Below are positions 16,479 through 27,551 of a DNA stretch of 64,000 bases, one piece after another. The notes under the pieces were generated by a model. The model was given only the letters and a program-made list of their open reading frames with translations. It had not been told where the DNA came from and did no database searches. This DNA is from Bog-473 sp963736525. GTDB lineage: Bacteria > Actinomycetota > Acidimicrobiia > Acidimicrobiales > RAAP-2. The stretch is from positions 1 to 64,000 of the forward strand of contig CAVTPF010000025.1 of NCBI GenBank assembly GCA_963736525.1, written 5' to 3'. Positions within the stretch are counted from its first letter, which is position 1, and each line of letters starts with the position of its first letter. A program made the position numbers and the translations under genes.

Positions 16479-17110
16479 CGGCCCGGGACCGGCTCGTCGC
16501 CGAGTCGCTCGTGCACGACGGCCACGATATGCGCCGTCAGCGCGGCCTCCTCCGCCGTGCCGTCGACGACGAGCCAGCGTTCGGGGTCCGCGGCCGCCTG
16601 GGCGAGGAAGCCCTCGCGGACCCGAGCGGCGAACGCCGGCCCGAGGCGCTCCATCCGGTCCGCGCCGCCGCGGCCCGCCGCGGCCAGCCGCGCCTCGGCC
16701 ACTTCCACGCCCACGTCGACGAGCACGGACAGGTCGGCGGTCAACCCGCCGGCGGCCCAGGCCACCAGCTCGGAGAGTGGTCCCGGGTCCAAGCCCTGCC
16801 CGTAGCCCTGATAGGCGATGGTCGATCCCGAATAGCGGTCGCTGACCACCCACTCGCCCGCGGCGAGGGCGGGCTCGAGAACCTGCGCCACGTGCTCGGC
16901 CCGGTCGGCCGCCATCAGCAGGGCCTCGGCCCGGGGCGTCGGCGCCGCGGCGTCCGGGGCCAGGAGCACGCGTCGGAGCAACGCGCCGAGCGGCGTGGCC
17001 CCGGGTTCGTGGGTGAGCCTGGCGCCGAGCACCCCGGCCACGGCCCGGGCCTGGGTGGACTTGCCACAACCGTCGATGCCTTCGAGCGCGATCAGGCGGC
17101 CCCGCGACAC
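16475..17110 (-). CDS. tmk: Thymidylate kinase
   Basis: A 211-residue dTMP kinase supplying dTDP for DNA synthesis. The P-loop is EGIDGCGKST (residues 9-18), the DRX motif is VVSDRYSGSTIAYQG, and a LID-like region follows around residues 140-160. It begins one base after the topA stop codon and overlaps holB by four bases, so the three are one transcript and expression is tied to replication enzymes. Confidence 0.95.
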   Translation of the reverse strand: MSRGRLIALEGIDGCGKSTQARAVAGVLGARLTHEPGATPLGALLRRVLLAPDAAAPTPRAEALLMAADRAEHVAQVLEPALAAGEWVVSDRYSGSTIAYQGYGQGLDPGPLSELVAWAAGGLTADLSVLVDVGVEVAEARLAAAGRGGADRMERLGPAFAARVREGFLAQAAADPERWLVVDGTAEEAALTAHIVAVVHERLGDEPVPGR

Positions 17111-17111
17111 G

Positions 17112-19937
17112 TCAGAACGGTTCGGTCGGTGTCGCCTTCATCGCCGCCGGGCCGGCGGTCTGGGCCTGGCGCGCCGCCTTCTTGGTCGCAGCGGCCTTCT
17201 TCCCCGCAGTGGCCTTCTTCCCCGCTACGGCCTTCTTGGCCGCGGCCTTCTTCTTGGCCGGGGCGGCCTTCTTGGCCGGGGCGGCCTTCTTGGCCGGGGC
17301 GGCCTTCTTGGCCGACTTCTTCTTGCGCGTCGACGGTCCGGCCGCCCGCCGCTCAGCGAGGAGCGCGGACGCCCGGTCCATGTCGATCGACTCGACCGCG
17401 TCCCCCTTGCGCAGGCTGGCGTTGGTGGTGCCGTCGGTGACGTAGGGACCGAAGCGGCCCTCCTTCACGACCACCGGCAGGTTCGTGGCGGGATCGGTGC
17501 CGAGCTCGCGCAACGCCGCCGCCGCCGCCCGCCCCCGGCGCTGCTTGGGCTGCGCGAACAGCGCCTGCGCCTCGGGCAGCGTCACCGTCAACAACTGCTC
17601 CTCGCTCGCCAGGCTGCGGGTGTCGGACCCGCGCTTGAGATACGGCCCGAACCGGCCGTTGTGGGCGACGATGTCCTCGCCCGTCTCGGGGTCCGTGCCG
17701 ACCGTGCGTGGAATGCGCAGCAGGTCCAGCGCCTGCTCCAGTGTCAGCGTCGCCGGCTCCATGGACGCGAACAACGAGGCCGTGCGCGGCTTCTCGCCGC
17801 CCTCGGTCACCTCGCCCACCTGGACGTAGGGCCCGAACCGACCCGCCTTCAGCTGGATGTCGAGCCCGCTCTCGGGGTCGGTGCCGAGCACGCGGTCGTT
17901 GGCGGGCGCGGCCAGGATCTCCTCGGCCCGCTCGATGGTGAGCTCGTCGGGTGCCGTGTCGTCGGGGATGGAGGCCCTGTCCTCGCCGCGCTGCAGGTAC
18001 GGCCCGTAGCGGCCGACCCGGGCCACGATCTCCTGGCCGTCACTTCCGGTGCCGAGCGGGATGGAGTTGATCTCGCGAGCGTCGATTTCGTTCAGGTGGG
18101 CCGCCACGGAAGCCTTCAGTCCGAGCGCCTCACCGTTCGCGTCCACGTCTCCTGGCCCCTCGGTCCCGAAGTAGAAGCGCGTCAACCACGGGAGTACCTC
18201 CTCGGTGCCCGTGGCGATCTCGTCGAGGTCGTCCTCCATGGACGCCGTGAAGCCGTAGTCGACCAGGTTGGCGAAATATCGCTCGAGCAGGCCCACGACG
18301 GCGAAGGCGGTGAAGCTCGGCACGAGGGCCGACCCCTTCTTCCACACGTAGCCGCGCTCGAGGATGGTGGCGATGACGCTCGCGTAGGTCGAGGGACGAC
18401 CCACCCCCAGCTCCTCCATGGCCTTGACCAGTGAGGCCTCGGTGTAACGGGCCGGCGGCTGGGTGGTGTGCGAACCAGCGGCGAACGCGCTGCCGTCGAC
18501 GACGTCTCCCTCACGCAGCGCGGGCAGCACGACTTGCTCTTCGGCCCTCTTGGCCTCCGGGTCCTCCTCGTCTCCCTCCGCGTATGCCCTCAAGAACCCG
18601 GGGAACGCGATGATCCTGCCGCTCGCCGAGAACTCGGCCTCCTCCCCCGCGGCGACACCCTCGGGCACGGTCGCCACGAGCCGCACCTGGGCCGACGTCC
18701 CGGTGGCGTCGTTCATCTGGGAGGCGACTGTGCGCTTCCAGATCAACTCGTACAGGCGGAGCTCGTCCCCCGACAACTCACGGGAGACGTTCTCGGGGGT
18801 GCGGAAGGACTCGCCGGCCGGCCGGACGGCCTCATGGGCCTCCTGCGCATTCTTGACCTTGCGCTCGTAGCGGCGGGGCGCGTCAGGCACGAAGGCGTCG
18901 CCGTACATGTGGCGGGCCTGGGTGCGGGCGGCCGTGAGCGCCTCCTCGGACAGCGTGGTCGAGTCCGTCCGCATGTAGGTGATGTAACCCTGCTCGTACA
19001 GGCGTTGGGCAACCTGCATCGCGCGCTGGGCGCTGAAGTTGAGCTTGCGCCCCGCCTCCTGCTGCAGCGTCGAGGTCATGAACGGCGGGGCCGGGGAGCG
19101 CCGGAACGGCCGCTCGGTGACGGCACTCACGGTGAAAGACCGGCCGCGCAGCGCGGCGGCGACCGATGTCGCATCCTCCTCGCCGAGCAGCCGCGTGTCC
19201 CGCCCGATCTGGTTCCCGCTCTCGTCGAAGTCCCGGCCGGTGGCGACCGTTGCGCCACCCAGGGCCACGAGTGGTGCCTTGAACCCCGCTGGTGCCTCCG
19301 CGTGGGTGAAGGTCCCCTCGACACCCCACCACGTTGCGGAGCAGAAGCGCATCCGCGCCCGCTCCCGTTCGACCACCATCCGCGTGGCCACACTCTGCAC
19401 CCGGCCGGCCGACAGCCGCGGCATGACCTTGCGCCACAGCACGGGTGAGACCTCGTAGCCGTAGAGGCGGTCGAGAATGCGACGCGCCTCCTGGGCATCG
19501 ACCAGCCGGCGATCGAGATCGCGCCACTCGTCGACCGCCCGGGCGATCGCCGCCGGTGTGATCTCGTGGAAGACCATGCGCTTGACCGGCACCGTCGGCG
19601 ACAAGACTTCGAGGAGGTGCCATGCGATCGACTCGCCCTCGCGGTCCTCGTCGGTGGCGAGGTAGAGCTCGTCGGCACCCTTCAGCAGCTTCTTGAGGTT
19701 GGCCACGACCGACTTCTTGCGGTCCGAGACGACATAGAGCGGCTTGAAGCCATTGTCGACATCCACCCCGAGGCGCGCCCACCCCTCACCCTTGTACGCG
19801 GCCGGAACCTCGTCGGCGCCGCGCGGCAAGTCGCGGATGTGCCCGACCGAGGAGTCGACGATGAAGTCGGGGCCCAGCAGGCTGCTGATGCGCTTGGCCT
19901 TGGCCGGCGACTCGACGATGACGAGCGCCTTACCCAC
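17112..19937 (-). CDS. topA: DNA topoisomerase I
   Basis: A 941-residue type IA topoisomerase. It starts MGKALVIVESPAKAKRIS (Toprim domain, with DEDREGE), and has the active-site Tyr in YITYMRTDSTTLSE. Zinc-finger modules are absent; instead there are repeated C-terminal domains (residues about 600-860) and a Lys/Ala-rich tail of about 70 residues, as in other actinobacteria, where the tail aids DNA binding and processivity. It relaxes negative supercoils. The ATG is clear, and the gene is separated from hppA by 141 bases with a hairpin. Confidence 0.97.
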   Translation of the reverse strand: MGKALVIVESPAKAKRISSLLGPDFIVDSSVGHIRDLPRGADEVPAAYKGEGWARLGVDVDNGFKPLYVVSDRKKSVVANLKKLLKGADELYLATDEDREGESIAWHLLEVLSPTVPVKRMVFHEITPAAIARAVDEWRDLDRRLVDAQEARRILDRLYGYEVSPVLWRKVMPRLSAGRVQSVATRMVVERERARMRFCSATWWGVEGTFTHAEAPAGFKAPLVALGGATVATGRDFDESGNQIGRDTRLLGEEDATSVAAALRGRSFTVSAVTERPFRRSPAPPFMTSTLQQEAGRKLNFSAQRAMQVAQRLYEQGYITYMRTDSTTLSEEALTAARTQARHMYGDAFVPDAPRRYERKVKNAQEAHEAVRPAGESFRTPENVSRELSGDELRLYELIWKRTVASQMNDATGTSAQVRLVATVPEGVAAGEEAEFSASGRIIAFPGFLRAYAEGDEEDPEAKRAEEQVVLPALREGDVVDGSAFAAGSHTTQPPARYTEASLVKAMEELGVGRPSTYASVIATILERGYVWKKGSALVPSFTAFAVVGLLERYFANLVDYGFTASMEDDLDEIATGTEEVLPWLTRFYFGTEGPGDVDANGEALGLKASVAAHLNEIDAREINSIPLGTGSDGQEIVARVGRYGPYLQRGEDRASIPDDTAPDELTIERAEEILAAPANDRVLGTDPESGLDIQLKAGRFGPYVQVGEVTEGGEKPRTASLFASMEPATLTLEQALDLLRIPRTVGTDPETGEDIVAHNGRFGPYLKRGSDTRSLASEEQLLTVTLPEAQALFAQPKQRRGRAAAAALRELGTDPATNLPVVVKEGRFGPYVTDGTTNASLRKGDAVESIDMDRASALLAERRAAGPSTRKKKSAKKAAPAKKAAPAKKAAPAKKKAAAKKAVAGKKATAGKKAAATKKAARQAQTAGPAAMKATPTEPF
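17251..17304. repeat. Three perfect 18-bp tandem repeats in the topA tail
   Basis: TTCTTGGCCGGGGCGGCC is repeated three times without mismatch and encodes AAPAKK units of the lysine-rich tail. Copy number could vary between strains without breaking the frame. Confidence 0.9.
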
Positions 19938-20066
19938 GGCGCTCGCCGCGGGGCATCGGTCGGAGTGGTCTCGCTGAGGGCATGGTCACGTCAGAGTGCG
20001 GGTCGGCCGCCCCGCCTGTCAAGGGCGGTCGCCCCGGACCGGTCGACCGGTGAACGGTTGCCCAGG

Positions 20067-20078
20067 CGGCTGACCAGG

Positions 20079-20089
<11 letters not shown>
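20067..20089 (-). terminator. Hairpin across the hppA stop codon
   Basis: CGGCTGA (20067-20073) and TCAGCCG (20083-20089) are perfect 7-bp arms; the hppA TGA (20081-20079) lies in the loop. No T-tract follows, so it may be an RNA-stabilising 3' hairpin or a weak terminator between hppA and topA. Confidence 0.35.
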
Positions 20090-22403
<2,314 letters not shown>

Positions 22404-22632
22404 TCCCGGTTGTGCCTTTCTGTTCCTGTTGTTCCTGCGGGGAGGGGGCGGGAGCGCCCTCGTCCCAGCGGTGCGGCAGCGCTCAGCACCACGGCGGTCG
22501 ATGTCGTGATCCTGGGCCGAGGGCGCGCCGCGGAGGCCGCACCCGTCGCCGGGCCGTCGGGCACGTTAGCGACTGGCGCCGGGGTGGGCAATTTGGACCG
22601 TCGGCCCGTGACGCCGTTGGGACTGGGCCGCC

Positions 22633-25092
22633 TCACGGCGTGGAGGGATCGCTCGGTGCACCCTGCACCAGCTCGAAGGAGGGATTGAGCATGGCCGGCC
22701 GGCGGCCCCACGTACCCACCATGCCCTCCGCGACCAGGCGGGCGCCCGGGTCGATGCCGGCGATCTTCGGCCGCCCCTGGAAGACCAGCAGCAGGCCCCC
22801 CGTGCCGTCGCTGAGGACGCACTCGAGGTTGGAGGTCCCCGCCCGGGGCTGGACCCGGACGGACTTCACCCGGCCGGCCACGCGCACCCGCTGGCGCGGC
22901 GCCACCGAGGCGATGGGGACCGTGGCCCCGGCCCGTTGGGCCAGCGTCTGGTCGGCCGCCAGCACCGCCACCGGGCGCCGCGGCCCGTCGCGCCGGCCCA
23001 TGCGGTCGACGCCGCCGCGTCCCTCGGGGTCAACCGGGGTGGACCCGTCGCCGTCACCGGTGCCGTGGAGCCGGCGCGCCCGCTGCACGGACCGGCCGTA
23101 GGAGCGGACCCGCTCGCCGAAGCGGCCCCCCACGGCGAAGGGCACGATGGTGGCGCTCACGTGGGGCACCTGGCCCAGGACCGCGGCGATCTTGTCGGCC
23201 GTGCGGTCGTGGAGGAAGCGCTGCCACACCTGGGCATAGCTGCGCCGGGGCAGCAGCACGGTGCACTCGGTGTCGCCGTCGAGCGTCGCGTCGGCCACGA
23301 GCTCAATGGCGGCCCGACCGAGGCGGCGGTCGGGGCACTCGATGATGTCGAGCGGCAGCCGGGCCAGGCCCAGCCGGCTCCACTCGGCCTCGAGCTCGCG
23401 CGCCGCCTTCGTGTCGATGTCGAAGTGCACCGCCCGCAGGTCGTCGGGCGCCAGCGTGCGCGCGTACTGCAGGGCGCGCGCCGTCGCCATGTCGAGCCGG
23501 TCGACCAGCACGACCACGACGTGGCGGCGGAGGACCGGCGCCTCCGACGCCTCGACCACCCCGGTCTCGAGCATCTCCGCCTCCCGGGCGTACTGGCGGT
23601 GCAGGCGGATCAGCCCGACGTAGAGGAGCGGCCCGACCACGAAGATCAACCAGGCGCCCTCCTTGAACTTGGCCACCGCGAAGATGAGGACGACGGTGAA
23701 CGACAGGAAGGCCGAGAACCCGTTGACGATCACGCTGCGCCGCCAGTGCTCCCGGCGGGCCGACAGGTGGTGCTTCACCATGCCCGACCCCGCCATGGTG
23801 AAGCCGGTGAAGACGCCGATGGCGTACAGCGCCACCAACCCGTTGACCTGTGCCTTGTAGACCAGGACCAGGGCAAGGGCCACGCCGGCCAACACCAGGA
23901 TGCCGTTGGAGAACGCGAGGCGGTGGCCGCGCCGGGTCAGCTGGCGCGGGAGGAAGCGGTCGCCCGCCACGAAGCTGGCCAGGTACGGGAAGCCGTTGAA
24001 GCTCGTGTTGCCGCCGGTGTAGAGGATCAGCATCGTTGCCAGCTGCACGACGTAGAAGGCGAGGTGCCCGACCGGGCTCGTGCCGAAGACGGCTTTCACC
24101 TCCTGGGACACCACCGTCGGCGACCCGATGGCGTAGGGCACGGCGTGGGTCCAGCGCGCCAGCAGCGTCACCCCGAGCACCAGGAAGGCCAGCGTCGAGC
24201 TCATCACGACCAGGGTCTGGCGGGCATGCCGCGCCTCGGGGCCCCGGAAGCTGCTCACGCCGTTGGAGATCGCCTCGAGCCCCGTCAGCGACGACCCCCC
24301 GTTGGCGAAGGACCGCAACAGGGAGATGAAGGCCAGGCCCATGAGCCAGCCGGATCCGGGAACCCCGATCCTGCCCCCGTACACCTCGCTCGCGGGCGGC
24401 AGCGGGATGTGGTGCAAGGTGCCGAGCGCCTCTCGGATGAAGCCGATGACGATGACCGACGCCAGTGAGAAGATGAAGAAATAGGTGGGGATGGCGAAAT
24501 AGCTGCCCGCCTCGCGGATGCCGCGCAGGTTGCCGTAGAGGAGAAGCAGGACGACGCCGACGGTGATGGCCACCGTGTCGGTCGTGTTGGCCAAGCTGGG
24601 CACGGCGCTGGTCAGGGCGGCCGTGCCGGCGGAGGACTGCACGGCGACGGTGACCGTGTAGTCGATCAGCAGGGCGACGGCGGCGATCTGGGCGATCTTC
24701 GGCCCGAAGTTGTCGCGGGCCACGACGTAGGACCCGCCCGCCTTCGTGTAGAGCTGAATGACCTCCAGGTACGAGAGAGTGACGAAGAAGAGGACGCCGA
24801 GGATGGCGAGGGTGATCGGGACCACGAGGGTGAAGGCGGCCAGCCCCACGAAGGGGACCAGCTGGGTCAGCATCTCCTCGGTGCCGTAGGCCGAGGACGA
24901 GATGCAGTCCGGCGCCAGCACGCCCAGGGCGATGGGCCGGCTCAGGCGTTCCGTGGCCAGCTGCTCGGTGACCAGCGGCGGCCCAAGCAGCTGGTTCTTC
25001 AGTCGGTAGCGCCTGGTCTCGGGGATGTCCCCGGCCGCGACGCCGGGCAGTGGCCCCGCGGGGCGAGACGTCGTCGGGGTCGCCACCGCCAC
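22633..25092 (-). CDS. APC-family (KimA-like) K+ permease fused to an OB-fold domain
   Basis: An 819-residue protein. Residues about 50-500 are twelve membrane helices of the APC fold, with family features such as DCISSSAYGTEE and YTGGNTSFNGFPYLASF. Residues about 515-660 are a cytoplasmic USP/KdpE-like alpha/beta region (VVVLVDRLDMATARALQYAR). After a Gly/Arg-rich linker, residues about 735-810 form an OB-fold (RVRVAGRVKSVRVQP to PSFELVQG). The divergent TrkA pair on the other side of a 77-base gap indicates K+ uptake gated by RCK proteins. In mycobacteria a permease, CeoB, CeoC and a separate OB-fold protein are neighbours; here the OB-fold is fused. GTG start. Confidence 0.85.
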   Translation of the reverse strand: MAVATPTTSRPAGPLPGVAAGDIPETRRYRLKNQLLGPPLVTEQLATERLSRPIALGVLAPDCISSSAYGTEEMLTQLVPFVGLAAFTLVVPITLAILGVLFFVTLSYLEVIQLYTKAGGSYVVARDNFGPKIAQIAAVALLIDYTVTVAVQSSAGTAALTSAVPSLANTTDTVAITVGVVLLLLYGNLRGIREAGSYFAIPTYFFIFSLASVIVIGFIREALGTLHHIPLPPASEVYGGRIGVPGSGWLMGLAFISLLRSFANGGSSLTGLEAISNGVSSFRGPEARHARQTLVVMSSTLAFLVLGVTLLARWTHAVPYAIGSPTVVSQEVKAVFGTSPVGHLAFYVVQLATMLILYTGGNTSFNGFPYLASFVAGDRFLPRQLTRRGHRLAFSNGILVLAGVALALVLVYKAQVNGLVALYAIGVFTGFTMAGSGMVKHHLSARREHWRRSVIVNGFSAFLSFTVVLIFAVAKFKEGAWLIFVVGPLLYVGLIRLHRQYAREAEMLETGVVEASEAPVLRRHVVVVLVDRLDMATARALQYARTLAPDDLRAVHFDIDTKAARELEAEWSRLGLARLPLDIIECPDRRLGRAAIELVADATLDGDTECTVLLPRRSYAQVWQRFLHDRTADKIAAVLGQVPHVSATIVPFAVGGRFGERVRSYGRSVQRARRLHGTGDGDGSTPVDPEGRGGVDRMGRRDGPRRPVAVLAADQTLAQRAGATVPIASVAPRQRVRVAGRVKSVRVQPRAGTSNLECVLSDGTGGLLLVFQGRPKIAGIDPGARLVAEGMVGTWGRRPAMLNPSFELVQGAPSDPSTP

Positions 25093-25169
25093 ACAGTAGA
25101 CAGTGGAAGAACGCCGCCGGCCTCCTCCGTGGTTTTTGCAAGACCTGACCGGGCGTGTTGCACTGTGGC

Positions 25170-25844
25170 GTGCATGTGATCGTCGTCGGGTGTGGCCGGG
25201 TCGGATCGGGCCTCGCCATCTCGCTCAGCACCGAGGGCCACTCCGTTGCCGTGCTGGACAAGTCGTCACGGGCCTTCCGCCGCCTGAAGGAGTGGGACGG
25301 TCCCTGCATCGTAGGTTCGGGATTCGACCGCGACGACCTGGAGAAGGCGGGTGCGCTGCACGCCGACGCGCTCGCCGCGGTGACGAGCGGCGACAACACC
25401 AACATCCTGACGGTGCGCATCGCCCGGGAGACCTACAAGATCCCCAACGTGGTGGCCCGGATCTACGACCCGAGGCGGGCCGAGATCTACCAGCGGCTCG
25501 GCATCCCCACCGTCGCGACGGTGACGTGGACGATCGACCAGGTCCGGCGGCGCCTGCTCCCCGAGAAGGACGTGGGCGACTGGTCCGACCCGTCGGGACA
25601 CCTCACGCTGCTCGACCGCTCGCTGCCCGACAGCTGGGCCGGCCGGGCACTGTGCGACCTGGAGCAGCCGGGACGGCTCAGCGTCGTTGCCGTCACCCGG
25701 GCCGGAATGCCACGGCTCGATGCGCGCGAACTGGTCGGCCAGGAGGGTGACGTGCTCCACCTGGCGGTGCTCGACGACGCGCTGCGCGAGCTCGACGAGG
25801 CACTCGCCCGCCACCCGGCCTCCCGCGCGGACGCAGGGTCGTGA
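25170..25844 (+). CDS. TrkA/RCK protein, first of pair (CeoB-like)
   Basis: A 224-residue K+-channel regulator. The Rossmann RCK_N begins HVIVVGCGRVGSGLA (GxGxxG) and an Asp (VLDK) follows at the end of beta-2 for NAD(H) or nucleotide binding; RCK_C covers about residues 140-220. The GTG at 25170 gives the canonical N-terminus; a GTG five codons earlier is also possible. It overlaps the second trkA by four bases, and diverges from the permease gene, consistent with a regulated K+ uptake system. Confidence 0.88.
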   Translation: MHVIVVGCGRVGSGLAISLSTEGHSVAVLDKSSRAFRRLKEWDGPCIVGSGFDRDDLEKAGALHADALAAVTSGDNTNILTVRIARETYKIPNVVARIYDPRRAEIYQRLGIPTVATVTWTIDQVRRRLLPEKDVGDWSDPSGHLTLLDRSLPDSWAGRALCDLEQPGRLSVVAVTRAGMPRLDARELVGQEGDVLHLAVLDDALRELDEALARHPASRADAGS

Positions 25845-26512
25845 AGGTCGCCATCGCAGGTGCCGGCAGCGTCGGGACCTCCATCGCCTCGGACCTGCAC
25901 GCCAGCGGCCACGAGGTGCTCGTCATTGAGCAGGACCCCGATCTGGTGGAGCGGCTCCGTCCCACGCTCGACGTCACCTGGGTCGCCGCCGACGCCTGTG
26001 AGGTGTCCTCGCTCGACGCGGCGGGCCTCGCCACCGTCGATGTGGTGGTGGCGGCCACCGGCGACGACGAGGACAACCTCGTGGTCTCGCTGCTGGCCAA
26101 GCAGGAGTTCGCCGTGCCCCGCGTGGTGGCCCGGGTCAACCACCCCAAGAACCAGTGGCTGTTCAACGAGAGCTGGGGGGTTGACGTGTCGGTCTCGACG
26201 CCCCAGCTCCTCACCGCACTGGTGGAGGAGGCGGTCTCGGTCGGCTCGCTGGTCCGCCTGCTGCAATTCCAGGGCGGCGCCGCCCACCTGGTCGAGATCA
26301 CCCTGGCCGAGGACTCGCCCGCCAACGACACCGCGCTGGCGGACCTGGACTTCCCGCGCGACGCCGTCGTCGTCGCCGTGGTGCGGGCCGACCGCCTGAT
26401 CGTCCCCCGGGGCGACACGACCCTGCAGTCCGGCGACGAGGTGCTCGTCCTGGTCGCCGCGGAGGCCGAGGACGCGGTGCACGCGCTGTTCATCGCCGAC
26501 CAGGTGGCCTGA
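25841..26512 (+). CDS. TrkA/RCK protein, second of pair (CeoC-like)
   Basis: A 223-residue RCK protein starting at a GTG that overlaps the first trkA stop. The N-terminus KVAIAGAGSVGTSIASDL carries the dinucleotide-binding GxGxxG, with the acidic residue in VIEQD. RCK_C with DEVLVLVAAE ends the protein. Two separate RCK chains probably form a hetero-ring controlling the neighbouring permease in response to nucleotides. Confidence 0.9.
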   Translation: MKVAIAGAGSVGTSIASDLHASGHEVLVIEQDPDLVERLRPTLDVTWVAADACEVSSLDAAGLATVDVVVAATGDDEDNLVVSLLAKQEFAVPRVVARVNHPKNQWLFNESWGVDVSVSTPQLLTALVEEAVSVGSLVRLLQFQGGAAHLVEITLAEDSPANDTALADLDFPRDAVVVAVVRADRLIVPRGDTTLQSGDEVLVLVAAEAEDAVHALFIADQVA

Positions 26513-26633
26513 CCGCAACCTCCCGGCAACCTCGGCGACCGCCCAGCTCGCGGGCCCCGAACGTTCGCGGCCCCGACCTCTAATTGTCACGGGCGCTCAA
26601 GGCGGGACCCCGGACGCCCGTACCATTAGAGGT

Positions 26634-27437
26634 ATGGAGGCGGCCTTCTTCGACCTCGACAAGACGGTCATCGACCGCGCCTCCATCGCTGCGTTCGGCC
26701 GGCCCTTCCTCAAAGGCGGCCTCATCAACCGCCGGCTGGTGGCACGGGCCGCCATCTCCCAGCTGATCTACCTCTATTTCGGCGCCGACGAAGAACGGCT
26801 CGGTCGCGTACGCGAGTCGATGCTGGCCGTGACCAAGGGCTGGGACAGAGCCCAGGTGCGCCAGATCGTGCGCGAGACGATGCTGCAGACGATTGAGCCC
26901 ATCATGTACGCCGAGGCGCTCGAGCTCATGGAGCTGCACCGGGCGGCCGGCCACCGCGTCTACCTGGTCTCCGCCTCGCCCGAGGAGATCGTGCTGCCCC
27001 TGGCCGACCTCCTCGGCGTCGACGGGGCAATCTGCTCACGGGGCGAGGTCGACGAGCAGGGGCGCTACACCGGACAGATGGCCTTCTACGCCTATGGGGA
27101 CTCGAAGGCGGACGCCATGCGCGAGCTGGCGGCGCGCACGGGGCTCGACCTGGCCGCCAGCAGCGCGTACTCGGACTCGGCCACCGACCTCCCGATGCTC
27201 GAGGCCGTGGGGCGCCCGGTGGCCGTCAACCCCGACCGCGCCCTGGCCAAGATCGCGCGGGAGCGAGGTTGGGAGGTGCGCAACTTCACCAAGCCGATCC
27301 GCCTGCGCGACCGGGTGGGGCGCACGACGCCGGTGGTGACGACGAGCCTCGCCGTGGCCGGCGCGGCGCTGATCTTGTGGCGGCGTGGCCTGCGCAGCCG
27401 CCACGCGACGGGGCCGAGCGGGCGGCGGGCCGCCTGA
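26634..27437 (+). CDS. HAD-IB (SerB-like) phosphatase with C-terminal membrane anchor
   Basis: A 267-residue HAD hydrolase. Motif I is FFDLDKTVID, motif II VYLVSASPEE, motif IV YSDSATDLPMLEAVG; the helical cap lies between residues 20 and 95. Near the C-terminus there is a single predicted membrane helix (VVTTSLAVAGAALILW) followed by Arg-rich residues. In actinobacteria such proteins dephosphorylate small molecules or lipid precursors; the substrate is unknown. TACCAT lies seven bases before the ATG, consistent with a leaderless mRNA. Confidence 0.85.
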   Translation: MEAAFFDLDKTVIDRASIAAFGRPFLKGGLINRRLVARAAISQLIYLYFGADEERLGRVRESMLAVTKGWDRAQVRQIVRETMLQTIEPIMYAEALELMELHRAAGHRVYLVSASPEEIVLPLADLLGVDGAICSRGEVDEQGRYTGQMAFYAYGDSKADAMRELAARTGLDLAASSAYSDSATDLPMLEAVGRPVAVNPDRALAKIARERGWEVRNFTKPIRLRDRVGRTTPVVTTSLAVAGAALILWRRGLRSRHATGPSGRRAA

Positions 27438-27455
27438 GCTCGTGTGCGAGGTGCG

Positions 27456-27530
27456 CTAGGCGTCGCGCAGACGGCGGGCGGCGATGACGCCGAGGGCAAC
27501 CAGCAGGGCCAGGATGAGGAGCTTCTTCAT
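27456..27530 (-). CDS. 24-residue single-helix membrane micro-protein
   Basis: A 24-codon frame, 21 bases behind the sigma-factor stop and on the same strand. It encodes MKKLLILALLVALGVIAA, then RRLRDA: a hydrophobic helix flanked by Lys and Arg, typical of small membrane peptides. There is no strong ribosome-binding site, so translation may rely on the upstream gene. The clean amphipathic pattern argues for a real gene, but it is short enough to be chance. Confidence 0.45.
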   Translation of the reverse strand: MKKLLILALLVALGVIAARRLRDA

Positions 27531-27551
27531 GGTGATGAAGCCTAGGCGCCG

